From positions 422,294-486,293 of the forward strand of contig NZ_JAVKGO010000001.1 of the NCBI RefSeq assembly GCF_031432315.1: 64,000 bases of DNA. Direction: 5' to 3'. This DNA is from Serpentinicella sp031432315. Lineage in GTDB: Bacteria > Bacillota > Clostridia > Peptostreptococcales > Natronincolaceae. The position numbers and the translations under genes were made by a program. Shown here piece by piece: positions 45,442 to 54,281 of this stretch (position 1 is the stretch's first letter; each line of letters starts with the position of its first letter). The notes beneath the pieces are model-generated. The model saw only the letters and a program-made list of their open reading frames with translations, had not been told where the DNA came from and made no database searches.

Positions 45442-46158
45442 ATGAGAACAATAATATTCTATATTTATTTATCTTTATATTTATTATACTCTACACTATT
45501 TATACCAAAAGCAAAACGCTATATTAAAAGAAACCAGATAGAAGAAAAACGTTTATTTACTCATAAGATTTCACAAAACTGGGCTAAGAAATTAATAAAT
45601 ATTACAGGTAGTTCAATAGATATTACTGGTATTGAACATATTCCAGATGAAGGACCTGTACTATTTGTAAGTAACCATCAAAGCAACTTCGATATCCCTC
45701 TCCTATTAGGATATCTCCCGAAGCCTATTGGATTCGTAGCAAAAATTGAACTGAAAAAGATTCCAATTATAAGTACTTGGATGAAGTATGGAGATTGTGT
45801 ATTTATTGACAGAAAAGATGTTAGACAATCACTTAGAACAATTAATAAAGCCAGTGAAATTTTAAAATCTGGACATTCAATGGTAATTTTTCCTGAAGGG
45901 ACCAGAAGCAAGAGTAATCAATTAGGTACATTTAAACCTGGTAGTTTAAAGTTAGCAGAAAAAGCAGGCGTCCCTATTGTCCCAATAACTATCCATAATT
46001 CTCATGAGGTTTATGAAAGTAATAATAATAAAATAAAACCTACCAATATTAAAATTACAATTTCAAAGCCAATTTTCGCAAAGCGTGATAATAAAAACGA
46101 AAAGTCTACAATCATACAAGTTTATGAATCCATTGCAAATGAATTAAATAAGTTCTAA
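45442..46158 (+). CDS. plsC: 1-acyl-sn-glycerol-3-phosphate acyltransferase
   Basis: Second acylation in phospholipid synthesis. 238 aa with an N-terminal membrane helix, the HX4D motif in VSNHQSNFDIPLL (near 74), GDCVFIDR, and FPEGTRSKSNQLGTFKPGS (near 145). All catalytic blocks of the PlsC family are intact. ATG follows GGGAGG. Monocistronic; a perfect palindrome follows directly. Confidence 0.93.
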   Translation: MRTIIFYIYLSLYLLYSTLFIPKAKRYIKRNQIEEKRLFTHKISQNWAKKLINITGSSIDITGIEHIPDEGPVLFVSNHQSNFDIPLLLGYLPKPIGFVAKIELKKIPIISTWMKYGDCVFIDRKDVRQSLRTINKASEILKSGHSMVIFPEGTRSKSNQLGTFKPGSLKLAEKAGVPIVPITIHNSHEVYESNNNKIKPTNIKITISKPIFAKRDNKNEKSTIIQVYESIANELNKF

Positions 46159-46163
46159 ACCTC

Positions 46164-46193
46164 AAGGAGAGCATATGATCATATGCTCTCCTT
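46164..46193 (+). terminator. palindromic hairpin after plsC
   Basis: A 30-base perfect palindrome (15 bases each side, 46164-46178 / 46179-46193), with a GC-moderate foot AAGGAGAGC. The U-tract is poor (AGTCGTTT). Confidence 0.6.
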
Positions 46194-46434
46194 AGTCGTT
46201 TAAAGATTCTAATCTATGTATAATTAATCTTATAACTTTTGTAATTAATAATTATACATAATTTAATAAGGGATGAACCATTATACAGAGTATTCTATAT
46301 ACTCTAGTTATTTTTATATGAAATCAAATTATTTTTACAATATATAAGTTTCTTGTACAGATATCTTAACGCTACACCATATTTATAAATATTTATTTTA
46401 TACTTTTTTAGACCAGTAAGAAAGAGGTTATATT

Positions 46435-47178
46435 ATGAAACAATTTACTCTTGGGTTAATTTTAGGTTTTGTCATGGTTTTACCTGGTATGAGTGGCGGA
46501 ACAGTATTGTTGATCTTTGGTATATACGAAAGATTGCTTAAGGATTTGGCTAAACTAAAAATAAGACCTTATTTACCTCTGTTGATCGGAACTATTATTG
46601 GTATATTTATTAGTGGTAAACTCTTTACCATTTTCATTGAATCTTACCGTAATATAAGTTTAGCTTTTTTATTAGGTTGTTTATTGGCCTCTACAAAATC
46701 TGTTATTTCACAATGTGAGAAAATTAATATTCATAGAAATACAATGCTTTTATTTGGTTTAATTATTGGATTTGTAAGTGTTAGGGAACCACTAAGTAAT
46801 AATATTTGTATCCAAGAAACAAGTAATTTGTTTATTTTAATTTCAGGTGCATTATCTAGTGCTGCAATGGTTATACCAGGTCTGCCAGGTAGTTCAATTT
46901 TAATTTTATTAAACGTTTATGATGAGATACTCTTTTACATTGGATCGGTTAATATTGAAAAACTATTAAGCTTTGGACTAGGTAGTATAATAGGAATGTT
47001 TTTTCTAGTTAAGTTTTTATCCAGTATATATGACAAGTATCGTAATAGTCTCTCCTATTTATTTGTTGGTATTATAATTGGATCTAGCCGTGCTTTATTT
47101 CCACAAGTAGTTAATACTTCTATAATTTTGATTTTTTTAATTGGTTTTTCGATCACTTGGGTGCTCAGCAGCACTTAA
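46435..47178 (+). CDS. popT: DUF368 membrane protein, PopT-type polyprenyl-phosphate transporter
   Basis: 247 aa, about eight membrane helices. The DUF368 signature is duplicated as in the family: FVMVLPGMSGGTVLLIFGIYERL (about 13-35) and AAMVIPGLPGSSILILLNVYDEIL (about 141-165). Members of DUF368 (PopT) have been shown in other bacteria to recycle undecaprenyl phosphate across the membrane. ATG follows AGAGGTT. It stands alone in an AT-rich stretch; 276 bases before it contain small inverted repeats only. The symbol is by family, not by tested function. Confidence 0.85.
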   Translation: MKQFTLGLILGFVMVLPGMSGGTVLLIFGIYERLLKDLAKLKIRPYLPLLIGTIIGIFISGKLFTIFIESYRNISLAFLLGCLLASTKSVISQCEKINIHRNTMLLFGLIIGFVSVREPLSNNICIQETSNLFILISGALSSAAMVIPGLPGSSILILLNVYDEILFYIGSVNIEKLLSFGLGSIIGMFFLVKFLSSIYDKYRNSLSYLFVGIIIGSSRALFPQVVNTSIILIFLIGFSITWVLSST

Positions 47179-47366
47179 AACTTTCTTCTTTAATTAAAGC
47201 ATAGCTTTATAAATACTTTATAAAAACAAAGTTAATATATTTCAAAGTAGTTTATAAACCAAAAAAGTTTAGATGTGCTGAAACTATTATTTTCCAACAT
47301 TATTTTGCTAGGATTAGATATACTAAAAATACAAATGTAAAATCTTATTTTTTGGAGGTAAATATA

Positions 47367-47486
47367 ATGAAAAAAGCTGGTTTTTTCCCTTTTATATTTA
47401 AATTATTACGATGGAGAATAAAATTTAGAATGATAAAATTCCTAATATTTATTCCATTAGGTCTTATTAAAGCTATGCGCAAATAA
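47367..47486 (+). CDS. 39-aa basic small protein (possible)
   Basis: ATG after TTTGGAGG (spacing about 8) opens a 39-residue frame MKKAGFFPFIFKLLRWRI..MIKFLIFIPLGLIKAMRK. It has two short hydrophobic patches and many Lys/Arg, an amphipathic membrane-binding or toxin-like composition. It ends at TAA 47486 and is followed by a good terminator at 47514-47545. I recognise no family. The ribosome site plus terminator make it more likely than chance, but small AT-rich frames are easy to get. Between popT and this gene (47179-47366) I see nothing else. Confidence 0.5.
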   Translation: MKKAGFFPFIFKLLRWRIKFRMIKFLIFIPLGLIKAMRK

Positions 47487-47513
47487 CATATAACGCTTAC
47501 TCTTAAGTATAAG

Positions 47514-47545
47514 AGGTATGTTCGCCTAAAGTGACATACCTTTTT
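47514..47545 (+). terminator. terminator after the 39-aa ORF
   Basis: AGGTATGT (47514-47521) pairs with ACATACCT (47534-47541), followed by TTTTT. Confidence 0.65.
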
Positions 47546-47549
47546 AAAC

Positions 47550-47578
47550 TTGACAGATTGATATGTATATCGTATTAT
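47550..47578 (+). promoter_or_regulatory. arsR promoter with internal dyad (possible operator)
   Basis: TTGACA (47550-47555), 17 bases, TATTAT (47573-47578). The spacer contains the inverted repeat GATAT-gt-ATATC (47560-47571), a likely place for the ArsR protein to bind and block its own promoter. Confidence 0.62.
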
Positions 47579-47610
47579 TTTAATATATTAATAATAAGGG
47601 AGATGTTATT

Positions 47611-47898
47611 ATGGATTATTTTACTGGTAATAACTATGAAGATTATGCTGAGTTACTTAAGGCTTTAGGGCATCCTATTAGACTATGTATTGTAAAAGGA
47701 CTTCTTGATAGCAAAGGCTGTAATGTAACTAAAATCCAAGATTGCCTTGCAATTCCACAATCTACAATATCTCAGCATCTAGCTAAACTAAAAAATGCTG
47801 GAATTATAACTGGTGACAGACAAGGGTTGGAAATTACCTATCGTGTAAATAATCCAATTATTGAAGAACTTATAAGCGTACTTTTTAAAAATGAATAG
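47611..47898 (+). CDS. ArsR/SmtB-family transcriptional regulator, 95 aa
   Basis: A winged-helix regulator: LKALGHPIRLCIVKGLL start, recognition helix region IPQSTISQHLAKLKNAGII, wing GDRQGLEITYRV. The usual metal-binding ELCVC motif of ArsR is not seen; cysteines are at other places (RLCIV, SKGCNV, IQDCLAI), so a metal, redox or other signal is uncertain. It is closed right after by a 20-bp hairpin and no target gene is attached, implying autoregulation or distant targets. Confidence 0.9.
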   Translation: MDYFTGNNYEDYAELLKALGHPIRLCIVKGLLDSKGCNVTKIQDCLAIPQSTISQHLAKLKNAGIITGDRQGLEITYRVNNPIIEELISVLFKNE

Positions 47899-47912
47899 AA
47901 TCAATAAAATGT

Positions 47913-47975
47913 AAAACACTGTATTAAAGAAACTAACTGATCAATCAATTGATTTCTTTAATACAGTGTTTTTTA
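47913..47975 (+). terminator. terminator after arsR, 20-bp perfect stem
   Basis: 47913-47932 pairs perfectly with 47953-47972; a TTTT run closes it. Confidence 0.85.
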
Positions 47976-47984
47976 AAATTAAGA

Positions 47985-48015
47985 TTTATTAATTTAATTA
48001 CACTTGTCCATACTA
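47985..48015 (+). promoter_or_regulatory. candidate sigma-G promoter of the ger operon
   Basis: CATACTA (48009-48015) is identical to the sigma-G -10 consensus known from B. subtilis forespore genes. A weak -35 (TTTATT, 47985-47990) lies 18 bases upstream. Transcription would start near 48022, consistent with the TTG start of gerA at 48059. Confidence 0.5.
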
Positions 48016-48058
48016 ATACATGATAATTTTTATACGTCATATAACTGAGGTGAAAGTA

Positions 48059-49585
48059 TTGGCACCATTTTTCCCATTTAAAAAAGCTAAAAATAAACCC
48101 AATTGTCGGTCAACATCAATTACAGGAAACCTTAAAAAAAATCTTGAAGCCCTAAAAGAAATTTTTTCATACCCACTTAACAAAGATATTTTGATTCGTG
48201 AAATCTATATAAAAGCAGTTAATAAAAAAGCTGCCCTTATCTTTATTGATGGTATCACCGATAGAAAAGTTATTGAAGAACATATTATTAAACCTTTAGT
48301 TATGGACTACTCTTATGAACCAAGTGATAAATCTGAAAGTATTGTTAAAGAAATTTTACAGGTTCAAGATCTAAAAGCTTGTGAAAACTATAGTAAGGCA
48401 GTTAAAGAAGCTTTGTTAGGCCAAACCCTCTTACTTGTAGACGGATTTAATAATATTTTTTCTTTAAATACGACTGGATATGAACACCGTAGTGTGGAAA
48501 AACCCGAGAGTGAAAACTCTCTTAAAGGGCCCTTAGAAGCATTTGTAGAGTCTAGTCAAGTTAATCGTTCTCTTATAAGAAGACAATTAAAAAGCGAAAA
48601 ATTAATCTCCGAATCTATCGAACTAAATACTACTAATTCTTGTGATGTCTCTTTAATGTACATGAAAAACATTGCTGACAAAGATTTGGTAAATCGGATT
48701 CAAAAAAGACTTAAGCAAATTAATAGCGATAATGTACAAACAATAGGTATATTAGAGCAACATTTAGAAGATCGGCCATATTCTTTAATTCCGTCAACAC
48801 TTTTTACTGAGCGACCAGATAGAGCTGTTGCATTTTTACAGGAAGGCCACGTTATACTTTTAATGGACAACTCTCCATACTGCCTAATTTTACCTGTGAC
48901 ATTTTGGGGTCTGTTTCATACAGCAGAGGATCAGTATTTAAGATGGGCACACGGTAATTTTACCCGGGTTATTCGTATGGTTGCTCTTTTTATCGCTTTA
49001 CTTACACCAGGGTTATATCTCGCACTTACAAACTATCATATAGAAATGATTCCCACAGACCTATTGCTTTCAATGATGGCTACAAGAGAAGATGTGCCTT
49101 TTCCTGCCTACTTTGAACTAATTCTATTAGAAATATCCTTTGAGTTATTACGGGAAGCAGGTCTTCGTGTTCCAAACCCTTTAGGCCCTACTATCGGAAT
49201 TGTTGGTGCCATTATATTAGGCCAGGCAGCTGTTGAAGCAGGCGTTATCAGCCCTATACTTGTTGTAATTGTAGCTATTACAGGGCTATCCTCCTTTGCA
49301 ATAGCAAATATAAATCTAAATTATGCTGTACGCATCTCTAGATTTGCTTTTATGCTTGCAGGTTTAGTAGCAGGTTTAGTGGGTGTAGCCCTTTGTTTTA
49401 TAATAACACTGTCATATTTAAGCACTGCTAAATCTTTTGGTGTTCCTTTTTTAACGCCTTTGTCCCATGATTCTTTTAGCAAGGATTATGTTATTAGAGT
49501 GCCGATATGGAAGCAGTGGCTACGTCCATCCCACATAAGTCCAAATGATTCTGTCCGTAAAAAACCTCCAAAGAAAGGGGCATAG
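48059..49585 (+). CDS. gerA: spore germination receptor subunit A (GerA family)
   Basis: 508 aa. Soluble N-terminal domain (to about 290) with VDGFNNIFSLNTTGYEHRSVE-like core, then a membrane domain with about five helices from residue 300 (GNFTRVIRMVALFIALLTPGLYLALTNY), typical GerAA. It forms the germinant-gated channel with the B and C proteins in the spore inner membrane. An ATG at 48020 is in frame, but GAGGTGA (48047-48053) places the TTG at 48059. gerB starts six bases after the stop. Confidence 0.95.
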   Translation: MAPFFPFKKAKNKPNCRSTSITGNLKKNLEALKEIFSYPLNKDILIREIYIKAVNKKAALIFIDGITDRKVIEEHIIKPLVMDYSYEPSDKSESIVKEILQVQDLKACENYSKAVKEALLGQTLLLVDGFNNIFSLNTTGYEHRSVEKPESENSLKGPLEAFVESSQVNRSLIRRQLKSEKLISESIELNTTNSCDVSLMYMKNIADKDLVNRIQKRLKQINSDNVQTIGILEQHLEDRPYSLIPSTLFTERPDRAVAFLQEGHVILLMDNSPYCLILPVTFWGLFHTAEDQYLRWAHGNFTRVIRMVALFIALLTPGLYLALTNYHIEMIPTDLLLSMMATREDVPFPAYFELILLEISFELLREAGLRVPNPLGPTIGIVGAIILGQAAVEAGVISPILVVIVAITGLSSFAIANINLNYAVRISRFAFMLAGLVAGLVGVALCFIITLSYLSTAKSFGVPFLTPLSHDSFSKDYVIRVPIWKQWLRPSHISPNDSVRKKPPKKGA

Positions 49586-49591
49586 TCTTTT

Positions 49592-50701
49592 ATGATGTTT
49601 TCAAATGGCAAAATAACAAGTAAAGAGTTATTTGCAATAGTTGTCATTACTTTAGGCATAAAATACACTGATTTTACATCTAGTATTTTATTACGATCAG
49701 GGCAAACAGGCGCTTGGATACTACCTATTATCTCTATAATAGCTATTTTACCGTCATTCTTAGCTTTACTGTCGCTTCTTAAGCAGTATAAAAATAAGAA
49801 CCTAATCGAGATTATATATCACTTAACAGGTAAATACCTCGGTTTTATAATTGCTATCACCTTCTTTATTATTGCATTGGCAAGTACTTCCTTTAACTCT
49901 AGAAGTTATGCTGACAGCATTATTACAATGTTTTATCCAGATTCTCCTATGATCCCTCTCTATATCGTAGGTATGCTCACATGTTACTTTATAGCAAGCA
50001 GAGGTCTAGAAGGTATTGGTCGTATTGCCTCTATTCTATTGCCTTATTTTGCATTTACTGCTTTTTTACTAATTATACTTCTATGGGAATTTTTTGATAT
50101 TGATCATATCTTTCCATTACTTGGACCAGGCACCATTTCTTTAGCTCGGGAAGGAATCGCGCATAGTAGTATACTTGGAGATATTATCATTTTAGCTGTC
50201 CTTTACCCTTTTGTAGACAGTTTTAAATCTTATAAAAAAGGAAGTATTTTTGGTCTAATTATATCTACTTTAGTTATTTCAGTTTTCATGCTTATTTACA
50301 TTTTAGTTTTTGATTTTATGCCTGCTACCCATATTGCGCATCCAATTCATCACTTGCACCGACAAGCCCAACTGGGCTTGCTAATACCAAATGTAGAATC
50401 TTTATTTTTTTTCTTTTGGGTTACTGCTTCTGCTATTCGTTTTTCTATTTATCTTTATGTGCTAGCGAGTATTCTTGCCAATACACTAAAATTAAATGAA
50501 TTTGAACCTTTGATACTACCCCTAACAGGTCTTTCTATTTTTATTGGTCTGATTCCAGAAAATAGTATAGAAAGCATGCTGGATTACCGGGGCAATTACT
50601 TGCTTAGATACAGTTGGATGATGTTTTTGTTTATTCCTTTGCTCTTATGGATTATTTCCTATAGAAAGGAGAAGAAGACAAATGCGAATAAAGACTTTTA
50701 A
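49592..50701 (+). CDS. gerB: spore germination receptor subunit B (GerAB permease family)
   Basis: 369 aa, about ten membrane helices in the amino-acid-permease fold of GerAB, which binds the germinant. It begins SNGKITSKELFAIVV, a family start. Two adjacent ATG codons are possible starts. It overlaps gerC by 20 bases, showing translational coupling. Confidence 0.94.
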   Translation: MMFSNGKITSKELFAIVVITLGIKYTDFTSSILLRSGQTGAWILPIISIIAILPSFLALLSLLKQYKNKNLIEIIYHLTGKYLGFIIAITFFIIALASTSFNSRSYADSIITMFYPDSPMIPLYIVGMLTCYFIASRGLEGIGRIASILLPYFAFTAFLLIILLWEFFDIDHIFPLLGPGTISLAREGIAHSSILGDIIILAVLYPFVDSFKSYKKGSIFGLIISTLVISVFMLIYILVFDFMPATHIAHPIHHLHRQAQLGLLIPNVESLFFFFWVTASAIRFSIYLYVLASILANTLKLNEFEPLILPLTGLSIFIGLIPENSIESMLDYRGNYLLRYSWMMFLFIPLLLWIISYRKEKKTNANKDF

Positions 50702-51917
50702 ACTACTGATCCTTTTTTTATTAATTATTTTTATAACAGGATGTTGGGATAGAATGGAATTAGAAGAAAGGGCGATACTTGCAGTCATAGGGATTGATAA
50801 AGCCGAAAACCAAATGCTTGAGATTACATATGTAATTGCTAATCCGAAAGCTGCTACTCCTGGGGAAGGCGAGGCCCAGGCTGAAGCTGAGGTTTTTTCA
50901 TTTTTGATTCCTGATTTAAGTAGCGCTAAGGATATTGTGAATGCTTCTGTATCAAGGCGAATATCTTATTCTCATGTGGAGAGTATCATAGTTGGAGAGG
51001 AACTAGCTAAAGATGAGCGCTTCTTTAATTTTTTTGCTCCGGTTTTAAGAGATAAAGAACTTAGGCGAAACATAAGTTTTTTTGTATCCCGGGAATCCGC
51101 CTCTGAGTTTATTGAAAACAATAAACCGGTTTTAGAAGAGAGACCCCATACTTTTTACCAGCATATGAGACGTCGTTGGCACCAGACCGGTATAAGTCCT
51201 GATTCAACTGTACATAGTTTTGTTAAACGAACGGAAGAAGATGCAGGATTATTTTTAGTAAGTTATGCTACAGCAACGATAGAAGATCCTAAAGCCGCTC
51301 AAACAGAAGATGATTTTTTACCGGGTGAGTTCCGAAAGATAGGTGGAAATCCTACTCAAATTGTTGGTTCAGCAGTTTTTAAAGATGGACAAATGATTGG
51401 TGAACTTACCGGCGAAGAAACTAGACTTACTTTATTACTAAGAGCTGATGTTCAAACTGACCCCATACTAGTTACTTACCCAGACCCTATTAATCAGGAT
51501 TTTCTAGTCTCTGGTATGATTAGAAAATATGCAAATGCGAAAGTTAAAATGAACTTAGATGGTGATTTTCCTATAATCGATATAACTGTTCCTTTAGCTT
51601 TTGATATAACTGGCATTCCTAGTTTAGTAGATTATGTGCAAAATAAAGATAATCTAGAATTACTTAAAAAAAGTATAAGGAGCAGCATTATTAAAAAAGC
51701 AGATGAACTAGTTTTAAGAACTCAAAGAGAGTTTAAGGGAGACCCCTTTCAATGGTCTCATAATGTACGGAAGCAGTTTTTAACACTAGAGGAATTTAAA
51801 GAATATGATTGGATGAGTCAATACCCTGAGGCTGTTGTAAATATTGATATAGATTTAGTGATTTCTGCATTTGGAAGGCAATTAGATCCAATTGATATCG
51901 AAAAAATAAAGGACTGA
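50682..51917 (+). CDS. gerC: spore germination receptor subunit C (GerAC lipoprotein)
   Basis: 411 aa. The N-terminus is a lipoprotein signal, LLIFLLIIFITGC with the lipobox Cys near 22, then GCWDRMELEERAILAVIGIDK, the fixed GerAC start. The rest forms the three-domain GerAC fold. AAAGGAG lies before ATG, within the end of gerB. The whole operon reads gerA-gerB-gerC-small gene. Confidence 0.95.
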   Translation: MRIKTFKLLILFLLIIFITGCWDRMELEERAILAVIGIDKAENQMLEITYVIANPKAATPGEGEAQAEAEVFSFLIPDLSSAKDIVNASVSRRISYSHVESIIVGEELAKDERFFNFFAPVLRDKELRRNISFFVSRESASEFIENNKPVLEERPHTFYQHMRRRWHQTGISPDSTVHSFVKRTEEDAGLFLVSYATATIEDPKAAQTEDDFLPGEFRKIGGNPTQIVGSAVFKDGQMIGELTGEETRLTLLLRADVQTDPILVTYPDPINQDFLVSGMIRKYANAKVKMNLDGDFPIIDITVPLAFDITGIPSLVDYVQNKDNLELLKKSIRSSIIKKADELVLRTQREFKGDPFQWSHNVRKQFLTLEEFKEYDWMSQYPEAVVNIDIDLVISAFGRQLDPIDIEKIKD

Positions 51918-51921
51918 TTAT

Positions 51922-52080
51922 ATGCATTTTTTAGTTATCTCTTTTGGGCTTTACTTAACATACTACACTTCAGTGTATGCATATAAAGTGTGGCAGAATA
52001 AATTTAAAGCCGCAAGTGTTTTTCTTGTCTTTTTAAGTATAAGTCTTACGATCTTACCTATATGGCTAGTACTTAGGTAG
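51922..52080 (+). CDS. small membrane protein after gerC (GerD-subunit-like), 52 aa
   Basis: ATG at 51922, four bases after the gerC stop, with AAAGGA eight bases upstream inside gerC. It encodes MHFLVISFGLYLTYYTSVYA... with two hydrophobic helices (about 2-20 and 31-51) and a short basic linker (YKVWQNKFKA). Some Bacillus and Clostridium ger operons have a fourth small two-helix gene (called D) that modulates receptor response; position and topology match that, while sequence similarity was not tested. A terminator follows. Confidence 0.75.
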   Translation: MHFLVISFGLYLTYYTSVYAYKVWQNKFKAASVFLVFLSISLTILPIWLVLR

Positions 52081-52134
52081 TAAATAATTTTTTAGAATAT
52101 GTATAGTTTTCTATAAAGTGTAAATAATACAATT

Positions 52135-52206
52135 ATGAGAATATGGTGATGCGGTATTTTAGTCCCCCTTTAGTACCAACATATCACCTTATTCTCATTT
52201 TTTTTA
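52135..52206 (+). terminator. terminator of the ger operon
   Basis: A 16-bp stem with one mismatch (52135-52150 with 52183-52198) encloses GCGGTA...TACC, followed by TTTTTTTT. It also faces the convergent glycerophosphodiesterase gene. Confidence 0.8.
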
Positions 52207-53979
52207 ATTATTTGTTAAACTAATAACTCTTTGTACTCTTTCTGGATAGTCGGTTATTATTCCGTCTATATTATAGTGAAGTACTCTCTTAATATCCTGC
52301 TCTTGATTTACTGTCCAAACCCAAACTTCACGTCCTGCTTTATGGGCGTTATTAATTAATTGATTCGATAGCCTAGACTGTTCAACAGTATAAAAATCAA
52401 CATCGAAGGAGAGTAAGTCTCCTATAGAAAAGAAAAAAATTTGTCCAATTCTAATATCTTTGTTTTTTTCTCTTATTGCTTGTAGTACTGGATAGTTAAA
52501 GGATTGTACGTACACTTCATCCACCATATCGTGCTTTTTAATTAGATGCACGATACTTTCTGCTATATCAACATTAGCGTCAAATATCTTAATGTCTATT
52601 ATTATGCCACTTCTACCCTTAACCTCCATTAATGCTTGTTCTAAGGTTGGAATTTTTTCACCTTTATACTCAGGGGAAAAGGAACTACCTATATCGACTT
52701 GTGCAACCTCTTCATAAGTTAATTCTGATACGCTATAGGGCACACCAGCAACACGCCTTAAGGTTGCATCATGATTTAGCACTACTACGCCATCTTTGGT
52801 TTGTTGCACATCAATTTCAACGTAGTCCACTCCTTTTTCAATTGCAAGCCTTATTGCACTTAATGAATTTTCCGGCGCATGATGAAGTTCTCCTCTATGA
52901 CTTGCGATTTTTACATCTCTACCATAGTGAATAACCTGATCAGTTACAATGTAGTTCATAAATAACACTGTTAATAATACCCCTACAATAATACTTCCCG
53001 ATACTATCTTCCTGTACTTAAACAATCTAGCAATCTTTATCTCCCATTTCCTCAACAACTTACTACGGAATGGTTTTAAATTATCCACTATATCCTCGTT
53101 GTTACTGGATTTCATTGCATAATATAATCTAGTTAAAAACAATAGATTTATAGGTGTCATAAGTAAAGTCATAATAAAAGCCAAGGCACCTGAAAAAGTA
53201 ATCAGTAATGTATTGATATAGAATCTTTCATCAGTTATATTTAGCCATGATGGAATTGCTGTAATAATTGCAATCGTACCTATTACTAATAATGAAATTA
53301 TGACATTAAATGAAACTAACTTAAGTACAATTTTAATTCCATTTTTACGTGTTAATGCCATACTACCCTTTATTGCTTTTCTTGTAGATTTTCCCTCTAT
53401 TATTATTTCGTGTAATGTAAAAATCCACCTAACAATAATATATCCAATACAAACGAGCAACAGTATATATAGGCTTTGAAATAAGTATGATGCTGTAATT
53501 TGTTCCTGTATAAACACAGGTATCCTAATATTATCAATTAATGTTGAAGAAACAGTAGCCCAATCGATTATTGGTAACAAAAGTAACAGTAAAACCATTA
53601 ATTGAAATATTCCAATCCCGAACAATTTGGGTATTTTACGAATTGATGTAACAAAGGCGTCAGCAAGCAAAATATTATTGTTAAAATACTTTTTTTGTGC
53701 AATAACGATTACTACAGCAAATTCAATAAAGATTAAGATTGTCGATAATATTATAATGCTCATCAGGGCTACTAGGCCTTGATAGCTTAATACTATATTT
53801 AAAACCTGATAATCTAGTAAGGATTCAGCCCCTGTTGCCCGAATGCCAAGGTTTAGGATATAAGCAATTATCGGTACAAAAATAAAACTTGTAAGTCCCA
53901 TATAAATAAATCCAAATAATAAAAGTTTTTTATAGGTATTTTTAAAGTCTTTTAAGCTGTTAATTAATAACTTCAACAT
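52204..53979 (-). CDS. glycerophosphodiester phosphodiesterase with membrane domain
   Basis: 591 aa. Residues 1-340 hold about seven membrane helices (the GDPD-associated membrane domain). Residues 360-590 are a GDPD TIM barrel: ASHRGELHHAPENSLSAI (catalytic His), VEIDVQQTKDGVVVLNHDATL (second His), and VWTVNQEQDIKRVL. It should cleave glycerophosphodiesters or teichoic-acid-like polymers at the membrane. An ATG 13 codons upstream is rejected for the ATG at 53979, with AGAAGGTGA in front. Single gene. Confidence 0.92.
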   Translation of the reverse strand: MLKLLINSLKDFKNTYKKLLLFGFIYMGLTSFIFVPIIAYILNLGIRATGAESLLDYQVLNIVLSYQGLVALMSIIILSTILIFIEFAVVIVIAQKKYFNNNILLADAFVTSIRKIPKLFGIGIFQLMVLLLLLLPIIDWATVSSTLIDNIRIPVFIQEQITASYLFQSLYILLLVCIGYIIVRWIFTLHEIIIEGKSTRKAIKGSMALTRKNGIKIVLKLVSFNVIISLLVIGTIAIITAIPSWLNITDERFYINTLLITFSGALAFIMTLLMTPINLLFLTRLYYAMKSSNNEDIVDNLKPFRSKLLRKWEIKIARLFKYRKIVSGSIIVGVLLTVLFMNYIVTDQVIHYGRDVKIASHRGELHHAPENSLSAIRLAIEKGVDYVEIDVQQTKDGVVVLNHDATLRRVAGVPYSVSELTYEEVAQVDIGSSFSPEYKGEKIPTLEQALMEVKGRSGIIIDIKIFDANVDIAESIVHLIKKHDMVDEVYVQSFNYPVLQAIREKNKDIRIGQIFFFSIGDLLSFDVDFYTVEQSRLSNQLINNAHKAGREVWVWTVNQEQDIKRVLHYNIDGIITDYPERVQRVISLTNN

Positions 53980-54064
53980 ATTATCACCTTCTAAAATTTT
54001 ATAGTTATTGAAATGCAAAAAACCTTATTTTTATACCTACCCTTTATTAATAAAAATAAAATAA

Positions 54065-54099
54065 AAAATGCAATCTCCTTATTTTGGAGATTGCATTTT
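54065..54099 (-). terminator. terminator after tRNA-Thr
   Basis: 14-bp perfect stem (54065-54078 with 54086-54099), followed on the minus strand by TTTTTTATTTTATTT. Confidence 0.85.
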
Positions 54100-54104
54100 A
54101 AAGT

Positions 54105-54179
<75 letters not shown>

Positions 54180-54201
54180 TTATTAAAACCGGACAAAGAA
54201 T

Positions 54202-54230
54202 ATTATATAATATATTATGATACTTGTAAA
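54202..54230 (-). promoter_or_regulatory. promoter of tRNA-Thr
   Basis: TTTACA (54225-54230), 17 bases, TATAAT (54202-54207), about 23 bases before the mature tRNA 5' end. Confidence 0.7.
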
Positions 54231-54281
54231 TACTTTTCAGGATAATAATTTTTCCCATATATATTACAAAACATAATAAAT

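Noticed and set aside
45442..47178. plsC and popT as one lipid operon
   Set aside because: A 30-base palindrome and 240 bases of AT-rich DNA separate them, so they are more likely separate units.
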